Positions 31,763 through 41,192 of a stretch of DNA of 41,192 nucleotides are shown here, piece by piece; the stretch's first letter is position 1; each line of letters opens with the position of its first letter. The translations under genes and the position numbers were made by a program. The notes beneath the pieces are model-generated. The model saw only the letters and a list, made by a program, of their open reading frames with translations. It did not search any database and was not told the origin of the DNA. Origin of the DNA: Actinomadura fibrosa (GTDB taxonomy: Bacteria; Actinomycetota; Actinomycetes; Streptosporangiales; Streptosporangiaceae); NCBI RefSeq assembly GCF_900659615.1, contig NZ_CAACUY010000068.1:1-41192 (forward strand). Reading direction: 5' to 3'.

Positions 31763-34700
31763 CCGACCCGACGCACACCGCAGGCCCCATGGACACAGAC
31801 GCGGCGGACGTGGAGAGGAGCGTCCTCGCGCAGATCTTCGCCGAGTTCGCGCTGTTCGTGGAGCCGGCCCGGGCGGCGGCCGATCCGTGGCGGCGGAACC
31901 AGCTGCTGCGGGCGCTGGGATGGGACCTCGGGCCGCTGATCGGCTACGACTCGCAGGCGTTCCAGGAATGGGCGGACGGCATCGGCAAGGCCGTCACGGA
32001 CATGGCCGAGCTCGCCGCCGAACTGCCGCGCGACTCGCTCAAGGCGTGGAAGGCGGCGTTCCAGAAGCTGGGCGAGGCCGCGGGGCCGCTGAAGGCGCTG
32101 CCTCCGGAGATCGGCGGCGAGGTGCCGGACGAGCTGTACACGGCCATGCTCGGCGACCTGCTGGACTACCTGCCGACCGCCTACCTCGCGCGGCGCGCCC
32201 GGTGGACGCTGCCGGCCGCCGTCCTGCTCGGTGTGGCGACGCTCGCGGGGGACCAGGAGAACCCCAGCGCGCCGATGCCGCCCGGCGACAACCCGGTCCG
32301 GCTGCCGCGGCGCCGCGCGGACTTCGACCTCGGCCGGCTCATCGACCTGCTGTCGGACCCCGGGGGGTACTTCCGCGCCCTGTACGTGCCGGAGGGGATG
32401 GACACGCCGGAGGCGGTCGACACCGCCGCGGCGCGCATCCTCCCGAAGGCGGCGGCGCTGCTGCGCGGGCTCGGCCTGGACGCCGCCTACGGCGTCAAGC
32501 CCGGGGTGGGGCCCGACCTCGGGGCGGACGGCGAGCGGCTCGCCGGGCACCTGCTGTCGGTGCGCGCACGCGTCCCGGACGGGGCGGGCGACGAGGTGGA
32601 GCTCGGCGCGAACTTCGGGCTCGGGCTCATCGAGGGGCGCCCGGCGCTGATCGTCGTCCCGCGGATCGCGGCGCACGTCGTCGGTCGGGCCGGGGGCTGG
32701 AACGTCAGCGCCGACATGGACCTGTCCGCCGAGGCGTTCGCGTTCGGGCCGGGCGGCGTCACGGTGGCGGGCGCGGACCCGGCGGTGAGGGTGGCGGCGG
32801 AGGTGGCGCGGATCTCCGCGCCGGACGAGCCCGCGTGGGTCGTGGGCGTGCCGGACGGCGTGCACCTCGCGGTCGGCGAGCTGGGGCTCGCGCTCCGCGC
32901 CGCGCTCGGCGCCGGACGCGACGACATCGAGATCGGCGTGCGGGCCGGACGGGCGGAGGTCGTCATCGCCGGGGGCGACGGCGACGGGTTCGTCAAGCAG
33001 GTCCTGCCGCACGAGAAGGTGACGGTGCCGTTCGAGCTGGGCGTGGCGTGGTCGCACCGGTCCGGGCTGCACCTGACCGGCGCCGCCGGGCTGATCGCGG
33101 AGTTCCCGGTGCACGCCACGGTGCTCGGCGTCAGCCCCGAGATGGTGCGGATCGGGGTCGAGGCGTCGCTGGCCGACGAGGCGGTCACCGCCTGGGCGAC
33201 CACGACGCTGTCGGTGCGGGTGGGCAGCCTGACCGCGGTGATCGAGGACGTCGGCATCGCCGCCGACCTCACGTTCCCGGACGAGGGCGGCAACCTCGGC
33301 AAGGCGAACATCGCGCCGCGGTTCAAGCCGCCGTCCGGGCTGGGGCTGCACCTCGTGCTCGGCGTGGTGGACGGCGGCGGCTACCTGTCGATCGACGAGC
33401 CGCGCGGCATGTACTCCGGGGCGTTCCAGTTCGGGATGGCGAGCAGCGTCGCGCCCGGGTCGAGCGGGTTCCGGCTCCAGGCCGTCGCCGTCCTCAACAC
33501 GAAGACGGCGGACGGGAAGCCCTTCACCGAGCGGGACGGCAGCGAGAGCTACTCGCTGCTGGTGTCCGGATCGTTCCAGTGGCGCCCGGGGCTGGTGCTG
33601 CCGGCCGGGATCACGCTGACCGGGCTCGGGGCGATCGTCGGCCTGAACCGGCGCGCGAACCTGGAGGAGCTGCGCAACGCGACCCGGTCCCGGAGCCTGG
33701 ACGCGGTGCTGTTCCCGGCCGACCCGGTCGGCAACGCGCCCAACGTGATCGCGACGCTCGGGCGGATGTTCCCGCCCGACCCGACCGGCACGCTCGTCGG
33801 GATCATGGCGCGGCTGGAGTGGCTGGCCGGGACCGTCCGCGCCGACCTCGGCATCATCATCGAGTTCCCGGAGCCGATCCGGCTGGTCGTGCTCGGCCGG
33901 CTGGTGATCAACTTTCAGGAGGCCGGGAGGTTCCAGCTCGACGTGGTCGGGACGCTCGACCCGGGCGCGGGCGAGGTCTCGCTCGACGGCAGCCTCGTCG
34001 ACTCCAAGCTGTTCGGCCGCCCGGCCAGCGGCGACATGGCGCTGCGGCTGCGCTGGAAGGGCGAGAAGAACTTCGCCGTCTCCATCGGCGGCTTCCACCC
34101 CGCGTTCCAGAAGCCGGCCGGGTTCCCCGACCTGAAGCGCTTCTCCATCAACCTCAACAAGAGCGGCGACCTGCTCCGCCTTGAGGCGTACCTCGCCGTG
34201 ACGAGCAACAGCGTCCAGTTCGGCGGCGCGGTCTACCTGCACTTCGCGCTCTCGAAACTGGTCGTGGACGGCCGCGCCTGGCTCGACGCGCTGATCCAGT
34301 TCAAGCCGTTCTGGCTGACCGCGGAGCTCGGCGTGACCCTGTCGGTGAAGTGGGGCGACACGACCTTCCTCGCCATCACGGCGCTCATCGGCATCAGCGG
34401 CCCGGGACCCTGGCGGCTGCACGGCGAGCTGACGATCCACCTCCTGTTCCTGGACGTCAGCAAGCGCATCGACAAGGTGCTCGGCGACCCGACCGAGGAG
34501 AACCGGCCGACGTTCGTCAACGCCGCCGACCTGCTGCTCGACGCCCTCAAGCAGCCGGGGACCTGGGACGTCACCACTCCGGACGGCGGCGGGGAGATGG
34601 CCGCCCTGAGCACTCCGGAGCTGCCCGCCGGGCAGGTCCTCATGCACCCGGGCGCGGTCCTCGGCGTCCGGCAGAACCTCCTGCCGCTCGGCGTGGACCT

Positions 34701-35211
34701 GGACCGCCTCGGCACCAGCCGCGTCGAGGGCCCCCGCCGCTTCGACATCACCTCGTTCACGATCGGCGGGGAGGCCGGGACCCTCGGCGACACGATCGAC
34801 GACTACTACGCGCCGGGCCAGTTCTTCGACCTGACGCAGGCGGAGATGGTCGAGCGCCCGCAGTCCGAGCGCCGCCCGGCGGGACGGCGGCTCGTCGCGC
34901 CCGCCGGGACGGACCTGCCCGGCGCCGCGCTGACCGTCTTCACGACCGCGGGCGACGACGCGTCCTACGACCGGATCATCATCGACGACCCCGACACCGC
35001 GGCCCGTCCCATGGAGGACGCCCACCGCGCCGCCCGCGACGCGTCCGCCCGCAACGGCGACGGCGGCGGCGACGGCGGGCTGCTCGCCCTGTTCGCCGGG
35101 AACGGACCCGCCGCGAACGCGCGGACCCGCACCACCGGCCCCGCCCGCTTCGCCGCGCGACCCCTCGCCGCCCGTATCGACCATTCGACCGACCACTCGG
35201 AGGTGTCCTGA
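31759..35211 (+). CDS. DUF6603-domain protein (giant operon gene B)
   Basis: A 1150-residue protein from GTG 31759 with GAGGAGG upstream. Residues 1-150 are helical (DVERSVLAQIFAEFALFVEP, WADGIGKAVTDMAEL). From about 230 the sequence is a long series of amphipathic beta strands with alternate hydrophobic residues. The C-terminal half has the DUF6603 pattern: GGFHPAFQKPAGFPDLKRFSI, LRLEAYLAVTSNSVQFGG, LDALIQFKPFWLTAELG. DUF6603 has no known function; the strand pattern suggests a long beta-structure, but with no signal peptide an outer-membrane barrel is unlikely in a Gram-positive cell. The last 130 residues are Arg/Ala/Gly-rich. Coupled to genes A and C. Confidence 0.82.
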   Translation: MTDPTHTAGPMDTDAADVERSVLAQIFAEFALFVEPARAAADPWRRNQLLRALGWDLGPLIGYDSQAFQEWADGIGKAVTDMAELAAELPRDSLKAWKAAFQKLGEAAGPLKALPPEIGGEVPDELYTAMLGDLLDYLPTAYLARRARWTLPAAVLLGVATLAGDQENPSAPMPPGDNPVRLPRRRADFDLGRLIDLLSDPGGYFRALYVPEGMDTPEAVDTAAARILPKAAALLRGLGLDAAYGVKPGVGPDLGADGERLAGHLLSVRARVPDGAGDEVELGANFGLGLIEGRPALIVVPRIAAHVVGRAGGWNVSADMDLSAEAFAFGPGGVTVAGADPAVRVAAEVARISAPDEPAWVVGVPDGVHLAVGELGLALRAALGAGRDDIEIGVRAGRAEVVIAGGDGDGFVKQVLPHEKVTVPFELGVAWSHRSGLHLTGAAGLIAEFPVHATVLGVSPEMVRIGVEASLADEAVTAWATTTLSVRVGSLTAVIEDVGIAADLTFPDEGGNLGKANIAPRFKPPSGLGLHLVLGVVDGGGYLSIDEPRGMYSGAFQFGMASSVAPGSSGFRLQAVAVLNTKTADGKPFTERDGSESYSLLVSGSFQWRPGLVLPAGITLTGLGAIVGLNRRANLEELRNATRSRSLDAVLFPADPVGNAPNVIATLGRMFPPDPTGTLVGIMARLEWLAGTVRADLGIIIEFPEPIRLVVLGRLVINFQEAGRFQLDVVGTLDPGAGEVSLDGSLVDSKLFGRPASGDMALRLRWKGEKNFAVSIGGFHPAFQKPAGFPDLKRFSINLNKSGDLLRLEAYLAVTSNSVQFGGAVYLHFALSKLVVDGRAWLDALIQFKPFWLTAELGVTLSVKWGDTTFLAITALIGISGPGPWRLHGELTIHLLFLDVSKRIDKVLGDPTEENRPTFVNAADLLLDALKQPGTWDVTTPDGGGEMAALSTPELPAGQVLMHPGAVLGVRQNLLPLGVDLDRLGTSRVEGPRRFDITSFTIGGEAGTLGDTIDDYYAPGQFFDLTQAEMVERPQSERRPAGRRLVAPAGTDLPGAALTVFTTAGDDASYDRIIIDDPDTAARPMEDAHRAARDASARNGDGGGDGGLLALFAGNGPAANARTRTTGPARFAARPLAARIDHSTDHSEVS

Positions 35212-35212
35212 C

Positions 35213-38200
35213 ATGGCCGCCGGACTGCGTTTCCTGCCCTGGGTCCGGGACGGCCTGGCCCGCGCCGTCACCGGCGCCGACCCGCTGAGCGGCGCCCTGC
35301 CGAGGCTGCGCGGCGAGATCCCGCTGCACGTCGGCTTCACCGCCGACGACGGGCGGGTGGTCCCGGCGGACGCGACCGCGGCGATCCACGGGCCCGGCGA
35401 CGTCACCGGCCTGGACGACCGCCAGGTCATCCGGAGCTTCCCGGCGCCCGGCACCGACGGCGCCGAGGACACCCTGTTCGCCGCGGTCGAGTTCGACCGC
35501 CCTGACCTGCCGTGGGCGTTCACCCCGGCCGAGGCCGACGCGCAGGGCCGGCTCCGCCCCTGGCTCGTGCTCGTCGCCGTCCCGGCGGAGGACGGCGAGA
35601 TCAACGAGCCCGCCGGGGCGCTGCCGACGCTGACCTGCGCGGTCCGCGAGCTGCCGCCGCTGTCCGAGTCGTGGGCGTGGGCGCACGCGCAGGTCCTGCT
35701 CACCGAGGAGGGCGGCGACGTCGCGGACGTCCTGCGCGACCATCCCGAACGCACGCTGTCGCGGCTGGTCTGCCCGCGCAGGCTCCAGGCCGGGACCCGC
35801 TACCACGCGGCGGTCGTCCCCGCCTTCGAGGCCGGACGGGTCGCGGGCACCGGCGGGCGGCCCGCCCAGACCGGGGCGCTGGTCCCCGCGTGGGGGCCGG
35901 GCTCCCCGAAGCCCACCCAGCAGGACGTCGTCGTGCTGCCCGCCTACCACCACTGGTCGTTCACCACGGGACCGGAGGGCGACTTCGAGTCCCTGGTCCG
36001 GAGGTTGCGCGCGCGCCCGCTGCCCCCGGAGGTCGGCAAGCGTCCGGTGGACATCTCCGCGCCGGGCGGCGGGCTGCCCCCCACCGAGCCCGCGGGCCGG
36101 GAGGGCACGTCCGTGCTCGGCTTCGAGGGCGCGCTGTCGTCGCCGGTGATGGAGCCGACCGTCTGGGACGAGGGCGTCCGCGCGTCCTGGCGGGAGGTGA
36201 TCGAGGAGCTGCTCCAGGACACCGACGAGTGGCTCACCCCACCGCTGTACGGGGCCGTCCACACGGCGGAGGTGGATCTCCCCGCGAACGAGCCGAAGTG
36301 GCTGCGGGAGCTGAACCTCGACCCGCGTTACCGGGCCGCGGCCGCGCTCGGGACCGAGATCGTCCAGCGGCACCAGGAGGACCTGGCGGCGGCCGCGTGG
36401 GAGGCGGCGGCCGCCGTCCGCGACATGAGCGAGGTGCTGCTGAAGGGGCAGGCGGCGCGCGACGTGTCCGCCGCCCTCCACGCCAAGCGGCTCGACCCGG
36501 AGCAGCCCGGCGGGGCGCTCACCGACGCTCAGCTGCTCGCCGTCACCGGTCCCGTCCTCGGCGAGATCGAGGCGCCGGACGCGAGCGCCGCCCGGACGGG
36601 CGCGGGCATCGGCCCGAAGGGGCCGGACGGCCTGAAGGGCGACGGTCCGGTGGGCGGCGACGTGGAGGGCGGGCCGAGCGTCGGCGACGAGCTGGCCGGA
36701 AACGCCGGGCTGCGGGCGGCCACGTCCGTGCCGATGCGGCGGCTGCTGCGCCCGCGCGGCCCGCTGGCGTCGCGCGCGGGCACCGTGCCCGCCCCGGTGG
36801 AGCGGCTCGCGACGGGCGAGACCGCCGTCCCGCCGGCGGACGTCCCGGCCGGAGGCACGCCGTTCACGAAGGTCGCGGGCCGGTTGCTGGGCTCGGTGGA
36901 CGAGGCGTCCATCCGCGCCGCGATGGCCGACCCCTGGTGGAACACCACCCGAGCCGGCGTGGCCGCCGCGACCGCCCCCGCGGAGGACTCGGCCCCGGTC
37001 GTCGTCTCGGCCGCCGTCTCGGCCTCGGGCCCCGCCGTCGTGCCGGACGACAGGCCGCGGACGCTCGCGTCCGAGGGCGGGGACATGGTGCAGGGCCGGT
37101 TCTTCGTCGCGACGGACGACGGCCACCTGTTCGAGCGGCGCCTCGTCGAGGGCGGCTGGCTGTGGCTCGACCACGGGATGCCGCCGAGCGGGCAGCCCGT
37201 GCGGTCGGCCGGTGCCGCCATCCGGACCGGCGGAGCACCGCAGGTGCTGGTCCGCACCGCCGACGGGAGGCTGTGGGAGCGGTACTGGGACGCGCCGAGC
37301 GCCGGTTTCCTCTGGGCCGACCGCGGTGCCCCTCCGGGCGGGGCCCGGACCGACCCGCACGCGGGCGGCACCAGCGTCTACGTCCTGGGAGGCGACAACG
37401 GCCTGCACGCCCTCGACTGGGACTACCAGGCCCGCACCTGGACGTGGCGGGCCCTCGGCCGCCCCTCCTTCCCCAGCCCGAAGGAGGTGCTGATCGGCCC
37501 GATCTCGTCCCGCAACCGCGACTTCGTCTACGTCACGACCAACCTGGGCGGGCTGCACGCGTGCGTCCGGCAGGTGTCCACCACCCCGGAATGGATCAAC
37601 CTGAACGTCGGCGAGAACCCCACGCCGCTGGTGAACGGCAACCTCGCGGCCCCCTGGCCGGACTACGAGCACCTCACCGGGATGGCCTACGCGTCCCGGG
37701 ACGGGAACTTCATCCTCACTCGCGGCGACCTCCGGCCGGCCTCCAACTACTGGGAGCCGTACAACGGGACGTCCGTGGTGTCGGTGGCGCGGCAGGCCGG
37801 GGTGGACTTCTACGGCCGCCCCACCATCAGCATGCTCGTCGTCCCCGACGCGAACCCGAACGACGTCGTGATGTGCCGTCTGGAGCACGCCGGCGGCGAC
37901 ACGTGGAACTGGAGCAACGCGCGGCTGCGCCCGCCGGGCGGCCTCTCGCTCCGGCAGCCGGGTCCCGTCCTGCCGCGGGAGGGCCGGGACAGCGAGCTGT
38001 TCGCGGTCACCGCCGACGGGCGGCTCGCGTCCGTCGACCACAACAACCTGTGGACCGACCACGGCTTCCCCCGCGACGTGCGCGGCGCCGGGGGGCCGGC
38101 CGACGTCCCGGTGCCCGACAAGCGGTGGGCGTCCCGGGTCGGGCTGTTCTCGTCCCTGATCGTCGCCGACTTCGCCAAGGAGGGCGGCGCCGGGCGCGTC

Positions 38201-40294
38201 CGGCACCGGGTCGCGCACGGCTTCGACGCCGACGGGCGGATCGGCGGGTTCTCCGGCGCCCGCACCGGGCCGAACCTCGGCGGCATCGACGTGGAGGTGA
38301 TGGCCGTGACGGCGGGCCGGATCACCCCGTCCGGTCCGCAGGTCATGGTGGTCCTCGGCGACGAGCTCGGACACGTCACCTACCAGCTCGGCCTCGACCT
38401 CGACACCGAGGGCGTGCCCGCCCGGTGGAGCGCGCCGCGCAGGCTGCACGACCCGCTCGGCGCGCCCGCGCAGGGCGCCGACATCGCGCTCGCCGACATC
38501 GACGGCGACGGCCGCGCCGAGCTGGTCTTCGTCTACACCGCGAACGGCCGGATCTGCTACCGGATCGGCTGGCGGCTGTCCGACGACGGGGTCGTGACCG
38601 GCGGCTGGAGCGACACGGTGACGCTGCCTTACACGTTCGCCTCGTTCGGCGACGTGGCCGTGGACGTCGCGGACGTCACCCAGGACCTGCGGCCCGACCT
38701 CGTCGTGTTCCTCAGCGGCACCGACACCGCGGGCAAGCCGTTCGCCGGGTACGGGATCGGCCGGACGCTCAACCGGCGCGGCGTCGTCCTCGGCGGCTGG
38801 AGCGGCCTCGTGCCCGTCCCGCAGGACCGGGAGGCGGGCTGGGGGCACGGCGCCGGGATCGTCGTCGCCGACTTCAGCGGGACGCGCCGCCCCGACCTGC
38901 TCGTCTACCGGGTCGGCAGCGCCGGGGGCGGCAACGACGCCGCCTACCGCATCGGGTTCGACCTCGGCGCGGACGGCACCGCCACCGGCTGGACGGAGGC
39001 GCGGACCGTCGAGCGGCTGCCCGGCGCGTCCGTCCGCGGCGGCGGCGTCGCGCTGGCCGACCTGCGGCCGAGCCTGGTCGCCGACCGCGCCGCGATGGGC
39101 GACGACTTCATGAAGGCGGCGCTGAAGCACCAGCAGTACCTGGCGCCGGCGCAGGCGCTCGCCCGGAACGAGCGCGGCGCGGAGGTCCCGGTGGACGCGA
39201 CGGCGGCGGCCGTCAGGGAGCAGCTCCGGCCGGAGGCGACGGTGCCCCGGAAGGTCCTCGACGGGCTGCGGCTCGGCGACGGGCCGCTCGCCGCGGCGAT
39301 CCCCGACACCGGGGACCCGCTGCGGCGGCTGCTCGCGGGCGTCCGGTTCAACGTGCCCGCGTACGAGCTGCTGCGCGGGCTGTCGCAGGAGAACGTCGTG
39401 CCCGGGCTGCCGGAGGTGGCGCCCGAGACGCTGACCGCGCTCGCCGCGAACCCGCGGTTCATCGAGGCGTTCCTCGTGGGGCTGAACCACGAGATGAGCC
39501 GGGAGATGCTGTGGCGCGGCTTCCCCGCCGACCCCCGCAACACCTGGTTCCCGCAGTTCTGGGACGTGCGGAACGCCGCCTCCGCCGGGGCGCCGCTGAC
39601 CGACATCCCGCCGTTCACCGATCCCGTGTGGCGGAACGGGCCGCTCGGCAGCCACCTCACCGCCGTCGGCGCGCCCGGCGAGCGGTCGCTGATCCTCGTG
39701 ATCCGCGGCGAGGCGATGCGCCGCTACCCGTCCACGGTCGTCACCATGCGCGCCGCGACGTGGAAGGACGGCCGCCGCGACTGCACCGGACCCGACGTCC
39801 TGCCCACCTTCCACGCCTGGCTGAACCCCGACCTGCTGCTGTTCGGCTTCCCGCTGACGGCGGACGAGGCCCGGGGCGACGCCGACCCGGGGAAGAACCG
39901 GCCGGGGCACTTCTTCGTCCTGCGCGAGCAGCCCACGGCGACCCGGTTCGGCGTGGACGACCCGCCCGAGGACTGGGTGCCCGGAACTCCCTGGGCGGGC
40001 GCCCACTGGGACGACCTGCACTGGGGCCACCTCCCGGCGGACGCCCTGTTCCTGTCGCCCTACGCGCCCGGCTTCGGCGGCGAGCCGCTCGACGGCGCCG
40101 TCTTCGGCCGCAACGCCGCCGACATGGCCCGCGTCGCCCTGCAACGCCCCGCGCTCGTCGCCCGGCACGCGAGCGACCTGCTGCCTCCCGACCCGTCCCC
40201 GGACGGTCTCGCCGAGCCGACCGCCCTCGCCGGGGCCGCGTCCGGCGCACTCATCGTCCCCGCGGCCACTGGACCGATCGGAGCCCGCTCATGA
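35213..40294 (+). CDS. 1693-residue protein with beta-propeller and FG-GAP-like repeats (giant operon gene C)
   Basis: ATG 35213 follows GGAGGTG; the previous stop is 1 nt away. Residues 1-620 have no known fold (LRFLPWVRDGLARAVTG at the start; helical 370-460). Residues about 626-965 hold tectonin-like beta-propeller units (FFVATDDGHLFERR, WLWLDHG, VLVRTADGRLWERYW, ELFAVTADGRLASVDHN). Residues about 980-1290 carry FG-GAP/VCBS-like calcium-loop repeats (ALADIDGDGRAELVF, IVVADFSGTRRPDLLVY). The last 400 residues return to a conserved enzyme-like region (LVGLNHEMSREMLWRGFP, FPQFWDVRN, FLSPYAPGFGGEPLDG). I recognise the last motif from giant bacterial hypothetical proteins, with no assigned function. 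No signal peptide. Overlaps gene D as ATGA. Confidence 0.82.
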   Translation: MAAGLRFLPWVRDGLARAVTGADPLSGALPRLRGEIPLHVGFTADDGRVVPADATAAIHGPGDVTGLDDRQVIRSFPAPGTDGAEDTLFAAVEFDRPDLPWAFTPAEADAQGRLRPWLVLVAVPAEDGEINEPAGALPTLTCAVRELPPLSESWAWAHAQVLLTEEGGDVADVLRDHPERTLSRLVCPRRLQAGTRYHAAVVPAFEAGRVAGTGGRPAQTGALVPAWGPGSPKPTQQDVVVLPAYHHWSFTTGPEGDFESLVRRLRARPLPPEVGKRPVDISAPGGGLPPTEPAGREGTSVLGFEGALSSPVMEPTVWDEGVRASWREVIEELLQDTDEWLTPPLYGAVHTAEVDLPANEPKWLRELNLDPRYRAAAALGTEIVQRHQEDLAAAAWEAAAAVRDMSEVLLKGQAARDVSAALHAKRLDPEQPGGALTDAQLLAVTGPVLGEIEAPDASAARTGAGIGPKGPDGLKGDGPVGGDVEGGPSVGDELAGNAGLRAATSVPMRRLLRPRGPLASRAGTVPAPVERLATGETAVPPADVPAGGTPFTKVAGRLLGSVDEASIRAAMADPWWNTTRAGVAAATAPAEDSAPVVVSAAVSASGPAVVPDDRPRTLASEGGDMVQGRFFVATDDGHLFERRLVEGGWLWLDHGMPPSGQPVRSAGAAIRTGGAPQVLVRTADGRLWERYWDAPSAGFLWADRGAPPGGARTDPHAGGTSVYVLGGDNGLHALDWDYQARTWTWRALGRPSFPSPKEVLIGPISSRNRDFVYVTTNLGGLHACVRQVSTTPEWINLNVGENPTPLVNGNLAAPWPDYEHLTGMAYASRDGNFILTRGDLRPASNYWEPYNGTSVVSVARQAGVDFYGRPTISMLVVPDANPNDVVMCRLEHAGGDTWNWSNARLRPPGGLSLRQPGPVLPREGRDSELFAVTADGRLASVDHNNLWTDHGFPRDVRGAGGPADVPVPDKRWASRVGLFSSLIVADFAKEGGAGRVRHRVAHGFDADGRIGGFSGARTGPNLGGIDVEVMAVTAGRITPSGPQVMVVLGDELGHVTYQLGLDLDTEGVPARWSAPRRLHDPLGAPAQGADIALADIDGDGRAELVFVYTANGRICYRIGWRLSDDGVVTGGWSDTVTLPYTFASFGDVAVDVADVTQDLRPDLVVFLSGTDTAGKPFAGYGIGRTLNRRGVVLGGWSGLVPVPQDREAGWGHGAGIVVADFSGTRRPDLLVYRVGSAGGGNDAAYRIGFDLGADGTATGWTEARTVERLPGASVRGGGVALADLRPSLVADRAAMGDDFMKAALKHQQYLAPAQALARNERGAEVPVDATAAAVREQLRPEATVPRKVLDGLRLGDGPLAAAIPDTGDPLRRLLAGVRFNVPAYELLRGLSQENVVPGLPEVAPETLTALAANPRFIEAFLVGLNHEMSREMLWRGFPADPRNTWFPQFWDVRNAASAGAPLTDIPPFTDPVWRNGPLGSHLTAVGAPGERSLILVIRGEAMRRYPSTVVTMRAATWKDGRRDCTGPDVLPTFHAWLNPDLLLFGFPLTADEARGDADPGKNRPGHFFVLREQPTATRFGVDDPPEDWVPGTPWAGAHWDDLHWGHLPADALFLSPYAPGFGGEPLDGAVFGRNAADMARVALQRPALVARHASDLLPPDPSPDGLAEPTALAGAASGALIVPAATGPIGARS

Positions 40295-41192
40295 GTCCCG
40301 CACTGTCCGGCCAGGTGCCCGCCACGGGCTGGTCGCTGTCCGCCCGGTACCCGGTGGCGCTGCTGCCCGTCCGCCTGGAGACGAGGTTCGACGGCCCCCG
40401 GCTGCTCGTCCGGGTCTACCCGGACCAGATCCACGTCGACTCGCACGAGGCGAAGCTGACTCCCACCGAGCGGGACGCCGGCCACCGCTACTGGACGCGC
40501 CAGAACGAGCCCGAAGCCGCGTGGGAGGAGCTCGTCCTGTATCACGGCGCGCCTCGCGCGGCCTGGATCGCGCGGGTCATGCAGCCCGACGACACCGGCA
40601 CGTTCCCCGGCCCGCTCGAACGCACGGACACCTGGGAGGAGGCGCCCCACGCCCGCGCGATGCCCACCCGCTGGCGGCTCGCCGCCCGCACGGCCAGCGG
40701 ACGGGTGATCACGGCCGACTTCCCCAAGGAGGTCCGGCCGGACCTCGCGGTCGGCCCGTCGCCGCGCGCGCCGCAGGGCCTCGCCGCGCTCACCGACGAG
40801 GACGCCCCGGTCGACGAGGGCATGCGGTGGCTCGTCGACTTCCCCGCCGCGGTGGACGCCGGGATGGCGGTCGCCGTGGACGGCGTCACCGAGGAGATCA
40901 CGCTGCTCGTCGTCTACGGCGTGGACGAGAAGGCCGCGCCGGAGACGGCCGCCGCGAAACTGGCGGAGCTGCTGGAGGCGCAGGCCGCGACGGTCGGGCT
41001 CGGGTTCGTCCCGCCCGGCACGCCGACCAACAACACCGAGACCGTGTCCAGCGGGTACGCGCCCAGGTCCCGCGAGACGGCGGCGAGCGCCCGCGTCACC
41101 GGCGCGCCCGCGACGGCCGTCGGCCCGGACAGCGCGGCGGCGCTGCTCGCGGAGGCCCTGGCCCTCCCGCTCGCCTCCCGGACCGGCGACCT
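40291..41192 (+). CDS. Giant conserved protein of unknown function, partial (giant operon gene D)
   Basis: Starts at ATG 40291, overlapping the previous stop by 4 nt, and is open to the right edge (300 codons visible). Motifs: YPVALLPVRLETRF at the N-terminus, RVYPDQIHVDSHE, YWTRQNEPEAAWEEL, then VDGVTEEITLLVVYGVD and GLGFVPPGTPTNNTE. The LPVRLETRF and GTPTNNT motifs occur together in large unnamed proteins of several bacterial phyla, as I recall; no activity is known. The absence of a signal peptide matches the rest of the operon. Total length cannot be seen. Confidence 0.8.
   Translation, partial: MSPALSGQVPATGWSLSARYPVALLPVRLETRFDGPRLLVRVYPDQIHVDSHEAKLTPTERDAGHRYWTRQNEPEAAWEELVLYHGAPRAAWIARVMQPDDTGTFPGPLERTDTWEEAPHARAMPTRWRLAARTASGRVITADFPKEVRPDLAVGPSPRAPQGLAALTDEDAPVDEGMRWLVDFPAAVDAGMAVAVDGVTEEITLLVVYGVDEKAAPETAAAKLAELLEAQAATVGLGFVPPGTPTNNTETVSSGYAPRSRETAASARVTGAPATAVGPDSAAALLAEALALPLASRTGD

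Noticed and set aside
27560..40168. Very long antisense frames (1300-1700 codons) opposite the giant genes
   Set aside because: They are shadows due to high GC in codon position three; their translations are Arg/Gly/Pro/Val-rich with no domains, while the plus frames have clear motifs.
27575..41192. Contractile injection system or phage tail cluster
   Set aside because: No sheath, tube, baseplate, spike or AAA ATPase gene is seen in the window; only large unknown proteins and a phosphatase are present.

Overview
The DNA is very GC-rich, uses GTG and TTG starts freely, and codes for families typical of filamentous actinobacteria: DUF574-type SAM methyltransferase, DUF397, XRE/DUF5753, ECF41 sigma factor, PhoX/DUF839, GH53 and TVP38. 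It is most likely a chromosomal segment of an actinomycete, perhaps an Actinomadura- or Streptosporangiales-like genus; the genus is an inference from style. No rRNA, tRNA or CRISPR array was seen.

Left part (1-15,069). An HTH/coiled-coil regulator runs off the left edge. It is followed by a DUF5519-type protein, a 475-residue protein of amidotransferase-like fold, a nearly 1-kb gene-poor gap, a secreted GH53 galactanase and an M28 peptidase. Then come a small membrane protein ending in a tandem repeat, a coupled dehydrogenase/AhpD-like operon behind a KstR2-like palindrome, a membrane protein, an ECF41 sigma factor with a DoxX protein, a Tat-exported PhoX-type phosphatase behind an 11-bp-phased PHO-box array, a GNAT enzyme and a TVP38 membrane protein.

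Accessory part (15,070-22,880). Fragments of a whiJ-type locus (RsbW-like ATPase, XRE-DUF5753 regulator and intact DUF397) lie about 6 kb apart. Each fragment stops exactly at an end of the same IS5-type element. Between them is cargo: a kinase-like phosphotransferase operon, a DUF574 methyltransferase operon and a divergent XRE-TPR/GNAT pair. The right IS copy is complete in outline but mutated; the left copy is reduced to its last 24 bp. To the right lies a 41-residue zinc-ribbon gene coupled to an isoaspartate-methyltransferase-like gene.

Next (23,082-27,192) are a secreted C39-like cysteine protease, a P450 that lacks its N-terminus, a divergent sulfotransferase, a secreted protein with two Cys-loop repeats, a GNAT enzyme and a possible gene remnant.

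Right part (27,575-41,192, open at the edge). Four very large genes are tightly coupled (GTGA, 1 nt, ATGA junctions): a PhoD-like metallophosphatase fused to a peptidoglycan-binding domain (1395 aa), a DUF6603 protein (1150 aa), a 1693-aa protein with beta-propeller and FG-GAP-like repeats, and the start of a giant conserved protein. None has a signal peptide, and I know no defined pathway for this set. It is the best candidate for an undescribed system in the window.
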